This document shows, piece after piece, positions 9,848 to 19,100 of a DNA stretch of 64,000 nucleotides (positions are counted from its first letter, which is position 1; each line of letters starts with the position of its first letter). Below the pieces are notes generated by a model. That model was not told where the DNA came from. It did no database searches and saw nothing but the letters and a program-made list of their open reading frames with translations. Both the position numbers and the translations under genes were made by a program. Source of the DNA: Rosenbergiella gaditana (lineage in GTDB: Bacteria; Pseudomonadota; Gammaproteobacteria; Enterobacterales; Enterobacteriaceae); NCBI RefSeq assembly GCF_018494065.1, contig NZ_JABBFR010000004.1, positions 1 through 64,000 on the forward strand, written 5' to 3'.

Positions 9848-11200
9848 TTATAAATTGATCAAATGTTTAGCGGCTTTGCGGTGATGGTTAAGGAGTCTCG
9901 GGAGGTCTAAATCGACTATTACCCCCTCTATGACTCGCCAATTCCCCGCTATCATGACGCGATCAGCACGCTCAGCGCCACAGAGCAGCAAAGCGGCTAG
10001 CGGATCGTGGCTACCGCTAAAACGTATATCTTCTAATGTGAATAGTGCTAAATCGGCTTGTTTACCGACTTTAATTTCCCCTATATCTTCCCGCCCTAAC
10101 GTTTTCGCACCGCCTCGTGTTGCCCAACCTAATACTAATTCTGGCGTAATCGTTTGCGTGCCGTATCGCAACCGTTGTAAATAAAGTGCTTGTCGTGCTT
10201 CGTACATCATATTTGATGCATCATTCGAGGCAGATCCATCCACCCCTAAACTGATGGTGGCTCCGGCTTGTAGCAGCTCCTGTGTTCGGCAGATGCCAGA
10301 AGCAAGCCGCATATTAGAAACTGGGCAATGGCTAATGGCAACGCCTTCTTTGCCTAAACGGTAAATTTCTTCATCGTTGAAGTGAATACCATGAGCAAGC
10401 CAGGTACGATGGCTCAACCATCCCACAGAATCTAAATAATCAACGGTACGCAAGCCAAAAAGCTTTAGGCAAAATGCCTCTTCATCTAATGTTTCTGCCA
10501 AATGGGTATGTAAGCGGACGTTCTTTTCTTCAGCCAGTTTCGCACTTTGCTTCATGATTTCAGGCGTCACTGAAAAAGGTGAGCAGGGCGCAAGGGCAAT
10601 GTTAATCATCGCCCCGTCTTGCATATCGTGGTAACGCTCAATTAGCCGCTGGCTATCTTGTAAAATAACCTCGGCCGCTTGTACGGTGTGTTCTGGTGGT
10701 AATCCACCGGACTTTTCTCCCAAACTCATTGATCCGCGACTCAATGTTGCCCGCATACCGAGGTGGTTCACCGCAGCGACTTGGATATCAATCGCTTCTT
10801 CCATTCCCACTGGAAAAAGATAGTGATGATCGCTGGTGGTGGTGCATCCAGAAAGTAGGAGTTCGGCTAAGGCCACCTCACTCCCAAGACGTAACGCTTG
10901 CGGCGTTAATTTGGCCCAAACCGGATAGAGCGTTTTTAACCAAGGGAAAAGAGGTTGGTTGATAACCGGGCCCCAAGCTCGGGTCAAGGTTTGATAGAAA
11001 TGATGGTGGGTATTGATCAGCCCAGGCAATACCACGTGCTGACGCGCATCAAAAATTGTATCGTAAGGGCGTGACGGCAGTTGCTCAGCAGCGAGAACCT
11101 CAACAATTTTCCCCCCTTCAATGACGATGCCATTGGTTTCAATTTGTTCGGTCCCATCAAAACAGGCTAAGGGTTGTTTAATCCATAGACGGTCAGACAT
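9848..11200 (-). CDS. 8-oxoguanine deaminase-type amidohydrolase
   Basis: This 450-residue cytoplasmic enzyme is of the metal-dependent amidohydrolase (AtzB/TrzN/guanine deaminase) superfamily. Metal ligands are visible as HxH in NTHHHFYQTLTRAWG, H in RLHTHLAETLDEE, H in WLAHGIHF and D in LGVDGSASND. The HHHFYQTLTRA segment is characteristic of bacterial 8-oxoguanine deaminases, which convert 8-oxoguanine to urate. Its start overlaps the permease stop by 8 bases, so the two are translationally coupled. This supports uptake and deamination of an oxidised or related purine as a nitrogen source. Another purine or pyrimidine substrate remains possible. Confidence 0.85.
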   Translation of the reverse strand: MSDRLWIKQPLACFDGTEQIETNGIVIEGGKIVEVLAAEQLPSRPYDTIFDARQHVVLPGLINTHHHFYQTLTRAWGPVINQPLFPWLKTLYPVWAKLTPQALRLGSEVALAELLLSGCTTTSDHHYLFPVGMEEAIDIQVAAVNHLGMRATLSRGSMSLGEKSGGLPPEHTVQAAEVILQDSQRLIERYHDMQDGAMINIALAPCSPFSVTPEIMKQSAKLAEEKNVRLHTHLAETLDEEAFCLKLFGLRTVDYLDSVGWLSHRTWLAHGIHFNDEEIYRLGKEGVAISHCPVSNMRLASGICRTQELLQAGATISLGVDGSASNDASNMMYEARQALYLQRLRYGTQTITPELVLGWATRGGAKTLGREDIGEIKVGKQADLALFTLEDIRFSGSHDPLAALLLCGAERADRVMIAGNWRVIEGVIVDLDLPRLLNHHRKAAKHLINL

Positions 11201-12539
11201 CGTTTCTATCCTTCGAGGTGGGTAACAGTAAATTGAGTAAAATAGCCAGTGAGCCGCCGCTGGTTACCGCATTTTGAAACAGAGTTTGGAAGAACTGAGG
11301 CATCGCTTGGAGAAAATCTGGTTTCGACTCAATCCCTAATCCAACCCCGAAAGCAAGGGCAATAATCAGCATACTGCGGCTATCTAAGCTTTCTCGTGTC
11401 ATGATACGAATGCCCGCTGCCACGACACTGCCGAACATGACTAATGTCGCGCCACCGAGCACAGGTTTGGGCAGTTGTTCAAGTAACTGGCTAAATTGTG
11501 GGAATAGCCCCAGAACAATAAATAACGCGCCGATCCATATTCCCGCATAGCGGCTGGCGACTTGCGTCATTTGGATCACCCCATTGTTCTGAGCAAAGGT
11601 TGTATTAGGGAATGAGGAAAATATTGCCGCCACTAAGCAGCTAACGCCATCACCAAGGATTCCGCCACGTATCCTTTTCTGAAAATCAGGGCCGACCACA
11701 GGTTGTTTTGAGAGCATGCAGTTTGCGGTAAGGTCGCCCACTGTTTCGATTATTGAAATCAGTGACACCAAAGCGATAGGAATAAAAACAGACCACGAAA
11801 AGTTCAAGCCGAAACGAAACGGGATAGGAACAGAAGGGAGTAGGCCGGTACTAAACTGCGGATGGAATTTACCTAAGATTGATGCGAGAAGGGTTCCCGC
11901 AACAATGCCTACAATAATACTGGAAAGTTTACACCAAGGGCGGCGGCTACAGTTCATCAGCACAATGATTAAGAGCGTAAACAGCCCTAACCCGAGATGA
12001 TGCGGGGCTGCAAAATCTGCTGCACCAACCCCACCCCCCCAATCGGTAATACTGACCTTAATTAAACTGATACCGATCAGCACAATAACGATACCGGTTA
12101 CCAGCGGGGTTAATAACCGCGAGAAGGTATGCATAAATTGACTGACGATCAGTGGAATCATGGCCGAAACCAAGGTACAGCCAAAAATCATGGCTAGGAT
12201 TTGTTCTGATGTGGCACCTTGCTGCTTAAGCCCTAGCCCCCCTGCGATAATAACGCCTAAGAACGCAAAGCTGGTACCTTGTAGACAGATCATCCCCGCC
12301 CCGATATTACGAAAACGTACTGCTTGGATCACCGTTCCAACACCTGAAGCAAATAATGACATACTGATTAAATAAGGAAGCCACTGCGTGAGGCCAAGTG
12401 AACTGCCAATAATTAAGGGCGGTGTCACAATCCCAACAATACTCGCCAACATATGCTGGACGGCAGTACATACAGCGGGTATGAAAGGTAAACGATCGTT
12501 TAGACCATAAAGTAGCGGTTCATCATTTGTTTTTTGCAT
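11193..12539 (-). CDS. NCS2/NAT-family purine permease
   Basis: Starting at ATG 12539 gives MQKTNDEPLLYGLNDRLPF, the usual NCS2 N-terminus, and 448 residues; an in-frame codon at 12575 would add 12 residues and run into the promoter. It has 12-14 hydrophobic segments. The NAT signature QNNGVIQMTQVASRYAG and the ETVGDLTAN segment of TM8 match XanP/XanQ-type xanthine symporters. With the overlapping deaminase downstream, a xanthine, urate or 8-oxoguanine substrate is likely; sequence alone does not settle it. Confidence 0.88.
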   Translation of the reverse strand: MQKTNDEPLLYGLNDRLPFIPAVCTAVQHMLASIVGIVTPPLIIGSSLGLTQWLPYLISMSLFASGVGTVIQAVRFRNIGAGMICLQGTSFAFLGVIIAGGLGLKQQGATSEQILAMIFGCTLVSAMIPLIVSQFMHTFSRLLTPLVTGIVIVLIGISLIKVSITDWGGGVGAADFAAPHHLGLGLFTLLIIVLMNCSRRPWCKLSSIIVGIVAGTLLASILGKFHPQFSTGLLPSVPIPFRFGLNFSWSVFIPIALVSLISIIETVGDLTANCMLSKQPVVGPDFQKRIRGGILGDGVSCLVAAIFSSFPNTTFAQNNGVIQMTQVASRYAGIWIGALFIVLGLFPQFSQLLEQLPKPVLGGATLVMFGSVVAAGIRIMTRESLDSRSMLIIALAFGVGLGIESKPDFLQAMPQFFQTLFQNAVTSGGSLAILLNLLLPTSKDRNDV

Positions 12540-12570
12540 CGGCTCGCATCCACTGTTTTTTCCTGATCTC

Positions 12571-12586
12571 AGCAAAAACTATTCCA
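12571..12586 (-). promoter_or_regulatory. candidate sigma-54 (-24/-12) promoter of the purine operon
   Basis: On the minus strand TGGAATAGTTTTTGCT fits the sigma-54 pattern TGGCAC-N5-TTGCW. The GG at -24 (12584-12585) and GC at -12 (12572-12573) are separated by exactly 10 bases, and TTGCT is perfect. Transcription would start near 12560, about 20 bases before the permease ATG. The enhancer-like NtrC site lies about 155 bases upstream. Confidence 0.6.
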
Positions 12587-12710
12587 CTTATTACAGCGTG
12601 CGAAATGAAGGCAAGACAGGGCGGTGAGGCTTATTGCGAGGATAAGAACACTTTTCGGTAAGTAATTTTTGATTCAGTTTATTACTTTCTGAGGCTTATT
12701 AGGTCATTAC

Positions 12711-12725
12711 GCACCATTTTGGTGC
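12711..12725. promoter_or_regulatory. NtrC (NRI) binding site
   Basis: GCACCATTTTGGTGC is a perfect inverted repeat, GCACC-N5-GGTGC, matching the NtrC consensus TGCACC-N5-GGTGCA in its whole core. It lies in the 291-base divergent gap between the permease and porin genes, at typical enhancer distance from the predicted start sites on both sides (about 155 and 95 bases). Being symmetric, it could serve both directions. Confidence 0.65.
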
Positions 12726-12787
12726 TTAATTTTTAACACTTTTCCAAGAAATTCATATTTTTGTCATAAAGCGTAAGGATAATTACC

Positions 12788-12803
12788 TTGCTCGATTATT
12801 GCA
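12788..12803 (+). promoter_or_regulatory. weak sigma-54-like element before the second porin
   Basis: TTGCTCGATTATTGCA has a perfect TTGCA at -12 with correct spacing, but TG in place of GG at -24. A start near 12815 would leave a 16-base leader to the porin ATG. The defective -24 half makes this a tentative call. Confidence 0.3.
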
Positions 12804-12830
12804 GTGTTTAATTACAGGATAATTATATTA

Positions 12831-13970
12831 ATGAAAACGCGTTTATTTTCGCCCTCGATCTTGGCGTTGTGTTTACTGGGACTTCCCGCTGTCAGCCAAG
12901 CAGAAATTACTCTTCTAAAACAAGACCCACAGGCGAGTGACCCACTCAGCCGCTTAAATGTTAAAGTGGGGGGAAGTATCCGTCCTCAGTTTAATCACCA
13001 GACCGGTGGCAAAGATAAATCATATAAACGCAACGGTTTTGATGGTGGCACACGTTTTCGTTTCAGTGTGGATTACGCACTGACTCAAGATATTAACTGG
13101 GTTAACTACTATGAGCTCGGTGTTAATATTCCTAAGGTGTTTAACTGGGATAACCATTACGCCTCCGGCGCGACCAATACTACCCGCCGTCAATGGTTTA
13201 CTGGATTAAAAAGCCAGCAATATGGCCAACTGACCTTCGGGCAACAGAACAGCGTCTATTACGATGCGGTCGGGGCAAAAACCGATATTTGGGATGACGA
13301 TATGTTAGCTCAGGCACCGGGTAACGGCGTTAACGGTGATTATGATGGGTCATACCGTTCTCGTAAAATGCTGAAATATAAAGGTCGAGTGGGCGATGTC
13401 GATGTCTATGCTTCATATCTATTTGGCGACGATCCTTTACTGACCAGCGACAAGATGCGCTACAAACGTAAAGGTGGCGGCTCAGTAGGTGTCGATTACC
13501 ACATCACCAAAGATCTCTCGTGGGGAACGGCTTGGAACTATACTAAAGCGACCGTCTATGACCATGCCCATGGGCAAAGCAAAGATTATAATCAAAATAT
13601 CGTGGGAACCTCCCTTGGCTGGACGCCAGGTAACTGGACGATTGCTGCAGGCGGTGGTTACTACCAAAACTTCCTGAAGACCAAGCTTAAAAATGCGAAT
13701 CACTACTTTGCGGGTGATGCCTGGGGCGTGGAATACTTTGCGGGCTATAAGTTCCCGATTCAGCAAATGGGTGTTAAAGCGGTGATGCCTTATGTTATGG
13801 GTGACCGTCTTGAATACGTCAATGGTCGTCATTACAAACGTATCGACAATGGCGTAGGGGTTGCGTTATTTGCTGAGTACGGTTTCCGTGTCGACTATGA
13901 GCATGTCTTTGCGTCAACCACTGATAAAGAAGGTGATATGAACCTCGTACGCTTACGCTACGACTTCTAA
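12831..13970 (+). CDS. Gram-negative general porin (OmpC/OmpF-like superfamily)
   Basis: Starting at ATG 12831 gives MKTRLFSPSIL and a standard signal peptide ending VSQA before EITLL; the in-frame ATG at 12804 would add nine residues. The mature protein, about 356 residues, has porin strand motifs such as KVGGSIRPQF, GTRFRFSVDY, RRQWFTGLKSQQYGQLTFGQQ and the terminal LVRLRYDF, ending in the aromatic residue needed for BAM recognition. It is transcribed divergently from the purine operon across the NtrC site and ends at a strong shared terminator. It is not one of the classical OmpC/F orthologues I can name. Confidence 0.82.
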   Translation: MKTRLFSPSILALCLLGLPAVSQAEITLLKQDPQASDPLSRLNVKVGGSIRPQFNHQTGGKDKSYKRNGFDGGTRFRFSVDYALTQDINWVNYYELGVNIPKVFNWDNHYASGATNTTRRQWFTGLKSQQYGQLTFGQQNSVYYDAVGAKTDIWDDDMLAQAPGNGVNGDYDGSYRSRKMLKYKGRVGDVDVYASYLFGDDPLLTSDKMRYKRKGGGSVGVDYHITKDLSWGTAWNYTKATVYDHAHGQSKDYNQNIVGTSLGWTPGNWTIAAGGGYYQNFLKTKLKNANHYFAGDAWGVEYFAGYKFPIQQMGVKAVMPYVMGDRLEYVNGRHYKRIDNGVGVALFAEYGFRVDYEHVFASTTDKEGDMNLVRLRYDF

Positions 13971-13975
13971 TGACC

Positions 13976-14004
13976 AGCCCCTTCATTCCAAAAACGAAGG
14001 GGCT
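13976..14004. terminator. bidirectional terminator between porin and tauD
   Basis: AGCCCCTTC and GAAGGGGCT form a 9-bp stem; the plus-strand tail is TCTTCATTT. It ends both the porin gene (stop 6 bases before) and the tau operon (tauD stop 4 bases after). Confidence 0.8.
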
Positions 14005-14007
14005 TCT

Positions 14008-14847
14008 TCATTTAGGGCCTTTTGGCTTATCCCCCAAAATCGTTGCACGGTGCATAATACGTCGTTGTGGATGATAGTCATCGCACGCGTAATGTTGAGT
14101 AATACGATTATCCCAAAATACCACATCACTCGCTTGCCAATGCCAACGCACACAATACTCGGGACGGGTGCTGTGTGTAAAAAGTAGATCGAGTAATGCG
14201 CGGCTTTCCATTGCACTCACGCCAAGAATCCGACGGGTAAAGCCAGGTGTCACAAAAAGTCCCTTTTTGCCAGTATCGGGATGCGCTCGTACCACTGGGT
14301 GGACAACTGGAGGATGATCTTGGCGCGCCTTTGCTAACTGCTGTTGCGCCTTAGCGGTCGAGCTAAAACGTTCATCAGGGAAGGAGAGCTGAATATCGTG
14401 CTCGGCATAAAGACCGTCTATTAGCTGTTGTATAGGAGGAGAGAGGGCCTCATAGGCCGCACTGCTACTGGCCCACAGCGTATCACCACCATATTCAGGG
14501 ACTTGTATGGCATTAAGAATTGAACCTAATGGGGGAGTCTCGATAAAGGTCACATCGGTATGCCAAAGAGCGTTATCCCTTAAATCATTCAGGGCGGTAT
14601 CCAGTATTAATATTTCCGGTTGGTGCTCGACTTTTGGATAAATCGGGTGGATATGTAAGTCACCGAATCGCCCGGCAAGACTAGCCTGATCGGCGGGGGT
14701 AAGGTGTTGACCACGAAAGAAAAGCACTTGGTATTGAAGTAATAATGAATACACATCGAGCTGGTTCTCGGCGGTCAGTCGGGCCAAATCAATGCCCTCG
14801 ACTTTAGCGCCAAGCGCAGGGGTGAGGGGGGTTGCATTAATAGTCAT
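14008..14847 (-). CDS. tauD: taurine dioxygenase TauD
   Basis: The ATG at 14847 gives MTINATPLTPALGAKVEGID and 279 residues (E. coli 283); a longer in-frame extension to 14919 lies inside tauC and is not expected. This cytoplasmic Fe(II)/2-oxoglutarate oxygenase releases sulfite from taurine. The iron ligands are HxD in LWHTDVTF and the distal H in NRITQHYACDD; 2-OG is bound near RRIMHRATI. It is the last gene of tauABCD and overlaps tauC by 11 bases. In E. coli the operon is switched on by CysB/Cbl under sulfate starvation. Confidence 0.96.
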   Translation of the reverse strand: MTINATPLTPALGAKVEGIDLARLTAENQLDVYSLLLQYQVLFFRGQHLTPADQASLAGRFGDLHIHPIYPKVEHQPEILILDTALNDLRDNALWHTDVTFIETPPLGSILNAIQVPEYGGDTLWASSSAAYEALSPPIQQLIDGLYAEHDIQLSFPDERFSSTAKAQQQLAKARQDHPPVVHPVVRAHPDTGKKGLFVTPGFTRRILGVSAMESRALLDLLFTHSTRPEYCVRWHWQASDVVFWDNRITQHYACDDYHPQRRIMHRATILGDKPKGPK

Positions 14848-15655
14848 AAAGGCTCCAACGGGCGAATCTTCTCTGTAACTGTCTAAGCAGCAACTCGATG
14901 AGCAGTGCCACCATCGCAATCAATAGGATCCCTGCTACCACAATATCGGTCGATAAAAACTGTGCGGCAGATTGCACCATAAACCCTAATCCACGATTGG
15001 CGGCGATGAGTTCTGCCGCCACTAAGGTCGACCAGCCAACCCCTAAGGCGATTCTAATTCCGGTAAGTAATTCAGGGATAATACTGGGTAAAATAACCCA
15101 GCGCATCACCTGACAAGACGACGCGCCTAAGCAGCGCACCGCTTGGACTCGATGCGGGTCGATACGACGCACGGCCTCTGCTGTACTGATAGTCAATGGT
15201 GCGAAAATCGCGAGAAAAATCAGTAAGATTTTAGAAACTTCACCAATTCCCAACCAAATAACGATTAAGGGTAAATAAGCGAGTGGGGGAATAGGCCGAT
15301 AAAAGTCTAAGATCGGGGTAAAAATTGCGCGAACCACCGGGGTGAGCCCCATAATAATACCGAGAGGTATTGCGGTGACTAAGGCGATGGCCAATGCGAG
15401 TAACACGCGAAGTAGGCTCGCCGTAATATGCTGACCCAAGGTTATGTCCAGGTAGCCTTGTTGCCATAACTGCTTAAACGCGAGCAATAACTCAGTAGGA
15501 GAGGGGAAAAAAAGATTATTTATCCAACCGAATTGAGAGGCCGCAAACCAAACGCCAACAATCGCGAGTACCGTTAAGCTTGAAATAAGCCATAAATGAT
15601 GAGTTAACTGCCAATTACCTCGTTGAGAATAAGAGGCACTACGAAGTGACCTCAT
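14837..15655 (-). CDS. tauC: taurine ABC transporter permease TauC
   Basis: This 272-residue inner-membrane permease has about six membrane segments. The EAA loop, which contacts the TauB ATPase, is visible as EAVRRIDPHRVQAVRCLGAS, and FYRPIPPLAYLPLIVIWLGIG is typical of the SsuC/TauC group. It overlaps tauB by 4 bases (ATGA) and tauD by 11, so translation is coupled through the operon. Confidence 0.95.
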   Translation of the reverse strand: MRSLRSASYSQRGNWQLTHHLWLISSLTVLAIVGVWFAASQFGWINNLFFPSPTELLLAFKQLWQQGYLDITLGQHITASLLRVLLALAIALVTAIPLGIIMGLTPVVRAIFTPILDFYRPIPPLAYLPLIVIWLGIGEVSKILLIFLAIFAPLTISTAEAVRRIDPHRVQAVRCLGASSCQVMRWVILPSIIPELLTGIRIALGVGWSTLVAAELIAANRGLGFMVQSAAQFLSTDIVVAGILLIAMVALLIELLLRQLQRRFARWSLYDY

Positions 15656-16425
15656 GCAACCTCCAATAATTGGTCCAATAAGGATTGTCGGTCCTCAGTG
15701 AATCTCGTGTCTGCTTTTAGTGACCTGACGGTCTCGCCGTTGAGGAAACGATGGGCAAAAGGGGGCTGCACATGCTCAATTACCTGAGTGGGAGGGCCTT
15801 GTAGCAGGTATAAATCCGTTGCTAGTAGTAGCGCTTCATCAACACTATGGGTAATCAGCAGAATACCTACCTCCGTCTCTTTCCAAATGGTGAGCAGTAG
15901 CGCTTGCATTTTTTCGCGAGTCAGCGCATCGAGTGCGCCAAAAGGTTCATCTAGCAGAAGAAAGTCAGGTTTGACGGCGAGGGCGCGAGCTAGCCCTAAA
16001 CGTTGCCGTTGCCCACCGGAAAGTTTTTGAATCGGCTGCTTAGCATAGGCACCTAACCCCACCAGTTCCAGATAGTCATGCGCGACTTTATGGCGATGCT
16101 CTTTTGAGAAACCTTGGATCTTAAGACCTATCTCAACGTTATGTTCGGTATTCAACCAAGGTAATAACGCATCATCTTGAAACACAACGGCACGCTGCCC
16201 GGAGGGGGCGGTGATAGGTTGGTTATCAAGAATAACTTGGCCTTGGTCTAAGGCTTGGAAGCCGGCAAAAACGTTCAACAGGGTTGATTTACCGCAGCCA
16301 GAAGGCCCCAGTAAGACTAAGCTTTCCCCTTTATTGAGCGACATATCAATATTATCGAAGATGGGGCGCCGTGCTTCGCCATGATTAAAGGTTAACTTTC
16401 CTTGAGCTATCTGTAACTGACTCAT
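15652..16425 (-). CDS. tauB: taurine ABC transporter ATP-binding protein TauB
   Basis: This 257-residue ATPase has Walker A GPSGCGKST, Q-loop VVFQDDALLPW, signature LSGGQRQRLGLARAL, Walker B FLLLDEPFGALD and the switch histidine in LLITHSVDEAL. It energises import of taurine bound to TauA. It overlaps both neighbours (tauA, tauC) by 4 bases. Confidence 0.95.
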   Translation of the reverse strand: MSQLQIAQGKLTFNHGEARRPIFDNIDMSLNKGESLVLLGPSGCGKSTLLNVFAGFQALDQGQVILDNQPITAPSGQRAVVFQDDALLPWLNTEHNVEIGLKIQGFSKEHRHKVAHDYLELVGLGAYAKQPIQKLSGGQRQRLGLARALAVKPDFLLLDEPFGALDALTREKMQALLLTIWKETEVGILLITHSVDEALLLATDLYLLQGPPTQVIEHVQPPFAHRFLNGETVRSLKADTRFTEDRQSLLDQLLEVA

Positions 16426-17405
16426 GGTTTATGGCTCAATTCAACGTACTTTGTGCTGATGAAGGGGCTGTAGTCAGTTAACACCGCAGGAATACGTTGT
16501 TGTTCGACCAAAAACTTTGCCGTCGCCTTGGTTGCGGTCGCGGTTCCTCCACCAAGAAATTGTGGACTGAGTTGTTGCGGGTAGGTCGGGTAGAGGCTTC
16601 CGGACAGTAATCCTGGAATATCTTGTGCGGATACCCCAACTAATTTAGCAATTTTTTGCGCGTTTTCGCTGGTGGCGCTATAGTCCTCAGGATGTTGGGC
16701 ATAATGGTACAAACTATCCAGTACGACATGTGCATAGTTTGCTAATACTTCAGGATGTTGTTCAGCAAAGTCTTTACGCGCTACCCACACTTCGAAAGTA
16801 GGATTTCCCCATTCACCCACCTGTTTTGCGTCAGTCAGCACTTTGCCGTCTTTTTCAATCTGACTAAGAGCGGGTGACCAGACAAAAGCTCCATCAATAT
16901 CGCCTCTTTTCCAAGCTGCCGCGATCTCAGGAGGATTGAGGTTAACAATCTTCACGTCTCCAGGTTTGAGACCCCAATGCTTCAGCGCCGCGAGTAAGCT
17001 GTAGTGAGAGGTCGACACGAAAGGCGTCGCCAAGGTTTTTCCTTTTAAGTCGTGATAATCGTTGATATGGCTAGCATTACGTACGACTAAGGCTTCAGCA
17101 CTGTGAATTTGGGTCGACACCAGAAAAGTGACAATAGGGAGTTTTCGTGAGGTGGCTGCGGCGAAAGGACTGGAACCTAAATTACCGATCTGAATGGAGC
17201 CGGATGCTAACGCTGCCACAACGTCGGGGCCACTGTTGAAACGCCGCCAATCTAGGGGTTGGCCAATGGCTTTATCAAAGACCCCATCAGCTTGCGCGAC
17301 TTTCGAAGGATCGACCCCAGTTTGGTAGCCAATGACTATAGGGGCAGCGATAGCGGTAAGAGGGAGTGTTGCAGCGATGAGTAAACTCGAGAGTAGACCT
17401 TTCAT
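16422..17405 (-). CDS. tauA: taurine-binding periplasmic protein TauA
   Basis: This 327-residue substrate-binding protein has a signal peptide (1-20, ending AIA before APIVIGYQ). ASGSIQIGNLGSSPFAAATSR and VNLNPPEIAAAWKRGDIDGAFVW match the sulfonate/taurine-binding family (TauA/SsuA). It is the first gene of tauABCD, followed by tauB with a 4-base overlap. The 127-base gap upstream to the RcnB-like gene should hold the operon promoter; I see no certain Cbl site. Confidence 0.94.
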   Translation of the reverse strand: MKGLLSSLLIAATLPLTAIAAPIVIGYQTGVDPSKVAQADGVFDKAIGQPLDWRRFNSGPDVVAALASGSIQIGNLGSSPFAAATSRKLPIVTFLVSTQIHSAEALVVRNASHINDYHDLKGKTLATPFVSTSHYSLLAALKHWGLKPGDVKIVNLNPPEIAAAWKRGDIDGAFVWSPALSQIEKDGKVLTDAKQVGEWGNPTFEVWVARKDFAEQHPEVLANYAHVVLDSLYHYAQHPEDYSATSENAQKIAKLVGVSAQDIPGLLSGSLYPTYPQQLSPQFLGGGTATATKATAKFLVEQQRIPAVLTDYSPFISTKYVELSHKP

Positions 17406-17532
17406 AGATATTCCTTATTCGTTTTTTAGAAATCTAATCGAATAAAGTAAGCAGCCAAACTACAAATTAGGCATATAGAAAGGGCTAAATTAGCTTAAGC
17501 ACCTCAGGCAAGGTTCTTGAGGTGCTGATCAA

Positions 17533-17907
17533 TTATGGGTGCATACTGTTAAGAATAATGGAGGTGATAATTCCAGTCGTTGCCGCGACCAGTAAGTAGT
17601 TACCATCAACATAGGCCCAATGTTGGCCATGTGGCGGTGACGGAAGGCCTCGGTCGCGCCAATCATCTACTCGATAATCAGGACCGCGAAAAGCATCAGG
17701 CACAGGGCGACCGCGATCAAAATCATGGCCGCGATATGAAAAATGACGTGGGCCGTCATCGTGACGACGATATTCTCCGTGAGAAGGGCCTCCGTTGTAG
17801 CGATCATCCGGTCCTCTACCTGGGCCATCGGTCAAGACAGACTGGCTCACTATTAATGCTGAAAGCGATAGCAGAGAAAGTGTTTTCCAGTTAGCGAATA
17901 ATTTCAT
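17533..17907 (-). CDS. RcnB-family periplasmic protein
   Basis: This 124-residue protein has a signal peptide (about 1-23). Its low-complexity middle is rich in G, R, D and H (about 27-80). The C-terminal RcnB-like domain contains WRDRGLPSPPHGQHWAYVDG followed by NYLLVAATTGIITSII. E. coli RcnB helps maintain nickel/cobalt balance with the RcnA exporter, but many paralogues have no proven metal role, and rcnA is not nearby. The 262 bases upstream to the hydrolase start contain no other gene that I trust. Confidence 0.75.
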   Translation of the reverse strand: MKLFANWKTLSLLSLSALIVSQSVLTDGPGRGPDDRYNGGPSHGEYRRHDDGPRHFSYRGHDFDRGRPVPDAFRGPDYRVDDWRDRGLPSPPHGQHWAYVDGNYLLVAATTGIITSIILNSMHP

Positions 17908-18169
17908 AATAACGCCAAAGTCATCCCAAGCGGATTGATAACGTCAATGATGCCGAACTTCAATTGATGTTGCCTAGTGTAGGTGATGTCGTGTCAGGCG
18001 ATTTAGGATAACTGCTAGGATTACTACAAAGAGTATGACAAAGCATGTCAATTTTAACGATTCCTAGGGAGTTGAGAAGAAACGACACATTTTGTTGTAA
18101 GAACATCAGGTAGGGAGTGAAAGAGGGTTTACGCTTAACAGTAAAGAAACCCACTACACAGAGGTTAGG

Positions 18170-18928
18170 ATGACATTGACATCAATTCAAAAAGGTAATC
18201 CACAACATCCCCCCTTGGTCTTTATGCACTATCTTGGCGGGTCCGTGTATACTTGGCTTCCTGTTATGGAAGCCTTATCACAGCACTTTTATTGTATCTC
18301 GTTAGATATGCCAGGTTTTGGTGACTCGGCTCAATGTTCACCGGCATCCATTTCCGTTCAAGCAGAGGCTGTCAGGAAAACGCTGAATGAATTGGGCGTG
18401 AGTCAGCCATGGTTAGTGGGGCACTCCATGACCGGAAAGCTTGTTGCCGTGATGGCGCTTCAAACACCGAAAGAGGTGGCTGGTATCATATTAACTGCTC
18501 CTTCACCTTTATGCCCTCAACCCATGACCGATCAACAGTTTGCGATGCAATATGAGTGGCAGGCAACGCGAGAACATGCCAGTAAATTTGTGGCCGGGTC
18601 ACATCAGAAAACGCTCACTGATGACGCGTTAAAACGCACTATTGATGATGTGCTGAGGGCGAATCCAGCAGCCTTCCCTTACTGGGCAAAGACCGCAAGC
18701 CAAGAAGATTTTACACATCGTTATGATGATGTAACGCTTCCAGCGTTGTTGCTTTTAGGGGAAGAGGATGACAATGTCCCACGGCTTGAGCAGCAACTGT
18801 CCTCCACTCTTCACCAGTTTTTACCCCATGAGTATCAGATCCTTGAGGGCTGCGGCCACTTACTGCCGCTCGAAGCAACAGAGAAGCTAGCGACGATAAT
18901 TGGGGAGTTTATTAAAAAATATTCGTGA
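18170..18928 (+). CDS. alpha/beta hydrolase
   Basis: This 252-residue cytoplasmic protein has the alpha/beta-hydrolase fold. The nucleophile elbow GHSMTG puts Ser at residue 86, the acid is probably in LLGEEDDNVPR, and the catalytic His is in EGCGHLLPLE. The oxyanion region is FMHYLGGS. The substrate is unknown; such proteins are often esterases or C-C bond hydrolases. It is monocistronic, convergent with the autotransporter gene. Confidence 0.85.
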   Translation: MTLTSIQKGNPQHPPLVFMHYLGGSVYTWLPVMEALSQHFYCISLDMPGFGDSAQCSPASISVQAEAVRKTLNELGVSQPWLVGHSMTGKLVAVMALQTPKEVAGIILTAPSPLCPQPMTDQQFAMQYEWQATREHASKFVAGSHQKTLTDDALKRTIDDVLRANPAAFPYWAKTASQEDFTHRYDDVTLPALLLLGEEDDNVPRLEQQLSSTLHQFLPHEYQILEGCGHLLPLEATEKLATIIGEFIKKYS

Positions 18929-19030
18929 TAAGTAAGAGGTTTAGCGGTGAGAGAGGACAAAGAAACTTTAAGACTTACTTGAACACAAAACAGATTCGCG
19001 CGGCTGCCTTAAAGGACAAACCTTTCGGAA

Positions 19031-19051
19031 TTCCCCGGCAAAGCCGGGGAA
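19031..19051. terminator. GC-rich hairpin between hydrolase and autotransporter
   Basis: TTCCCCGGC and GCCGGGGAA form a perfect 9-bp stem with an AAA loop. There is no strong T run on either side, so as a terminator it would be weak; it may instead be a REP-like hairpin. It lies between two convergent genes. Confidence 0.45.
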
Positions 19052-19100
19052 GTGGTGGATTTAATTACGGCCAGCCGTATTATTTTCTCATCCTCAGATA

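Noticed and set aside
17960..18154. 64-residue minus-strand ORF upstream of the hydrolase
   Set aside because: No ribosome site or recognisable motif; it lies in the promoter region between two divergent genes.
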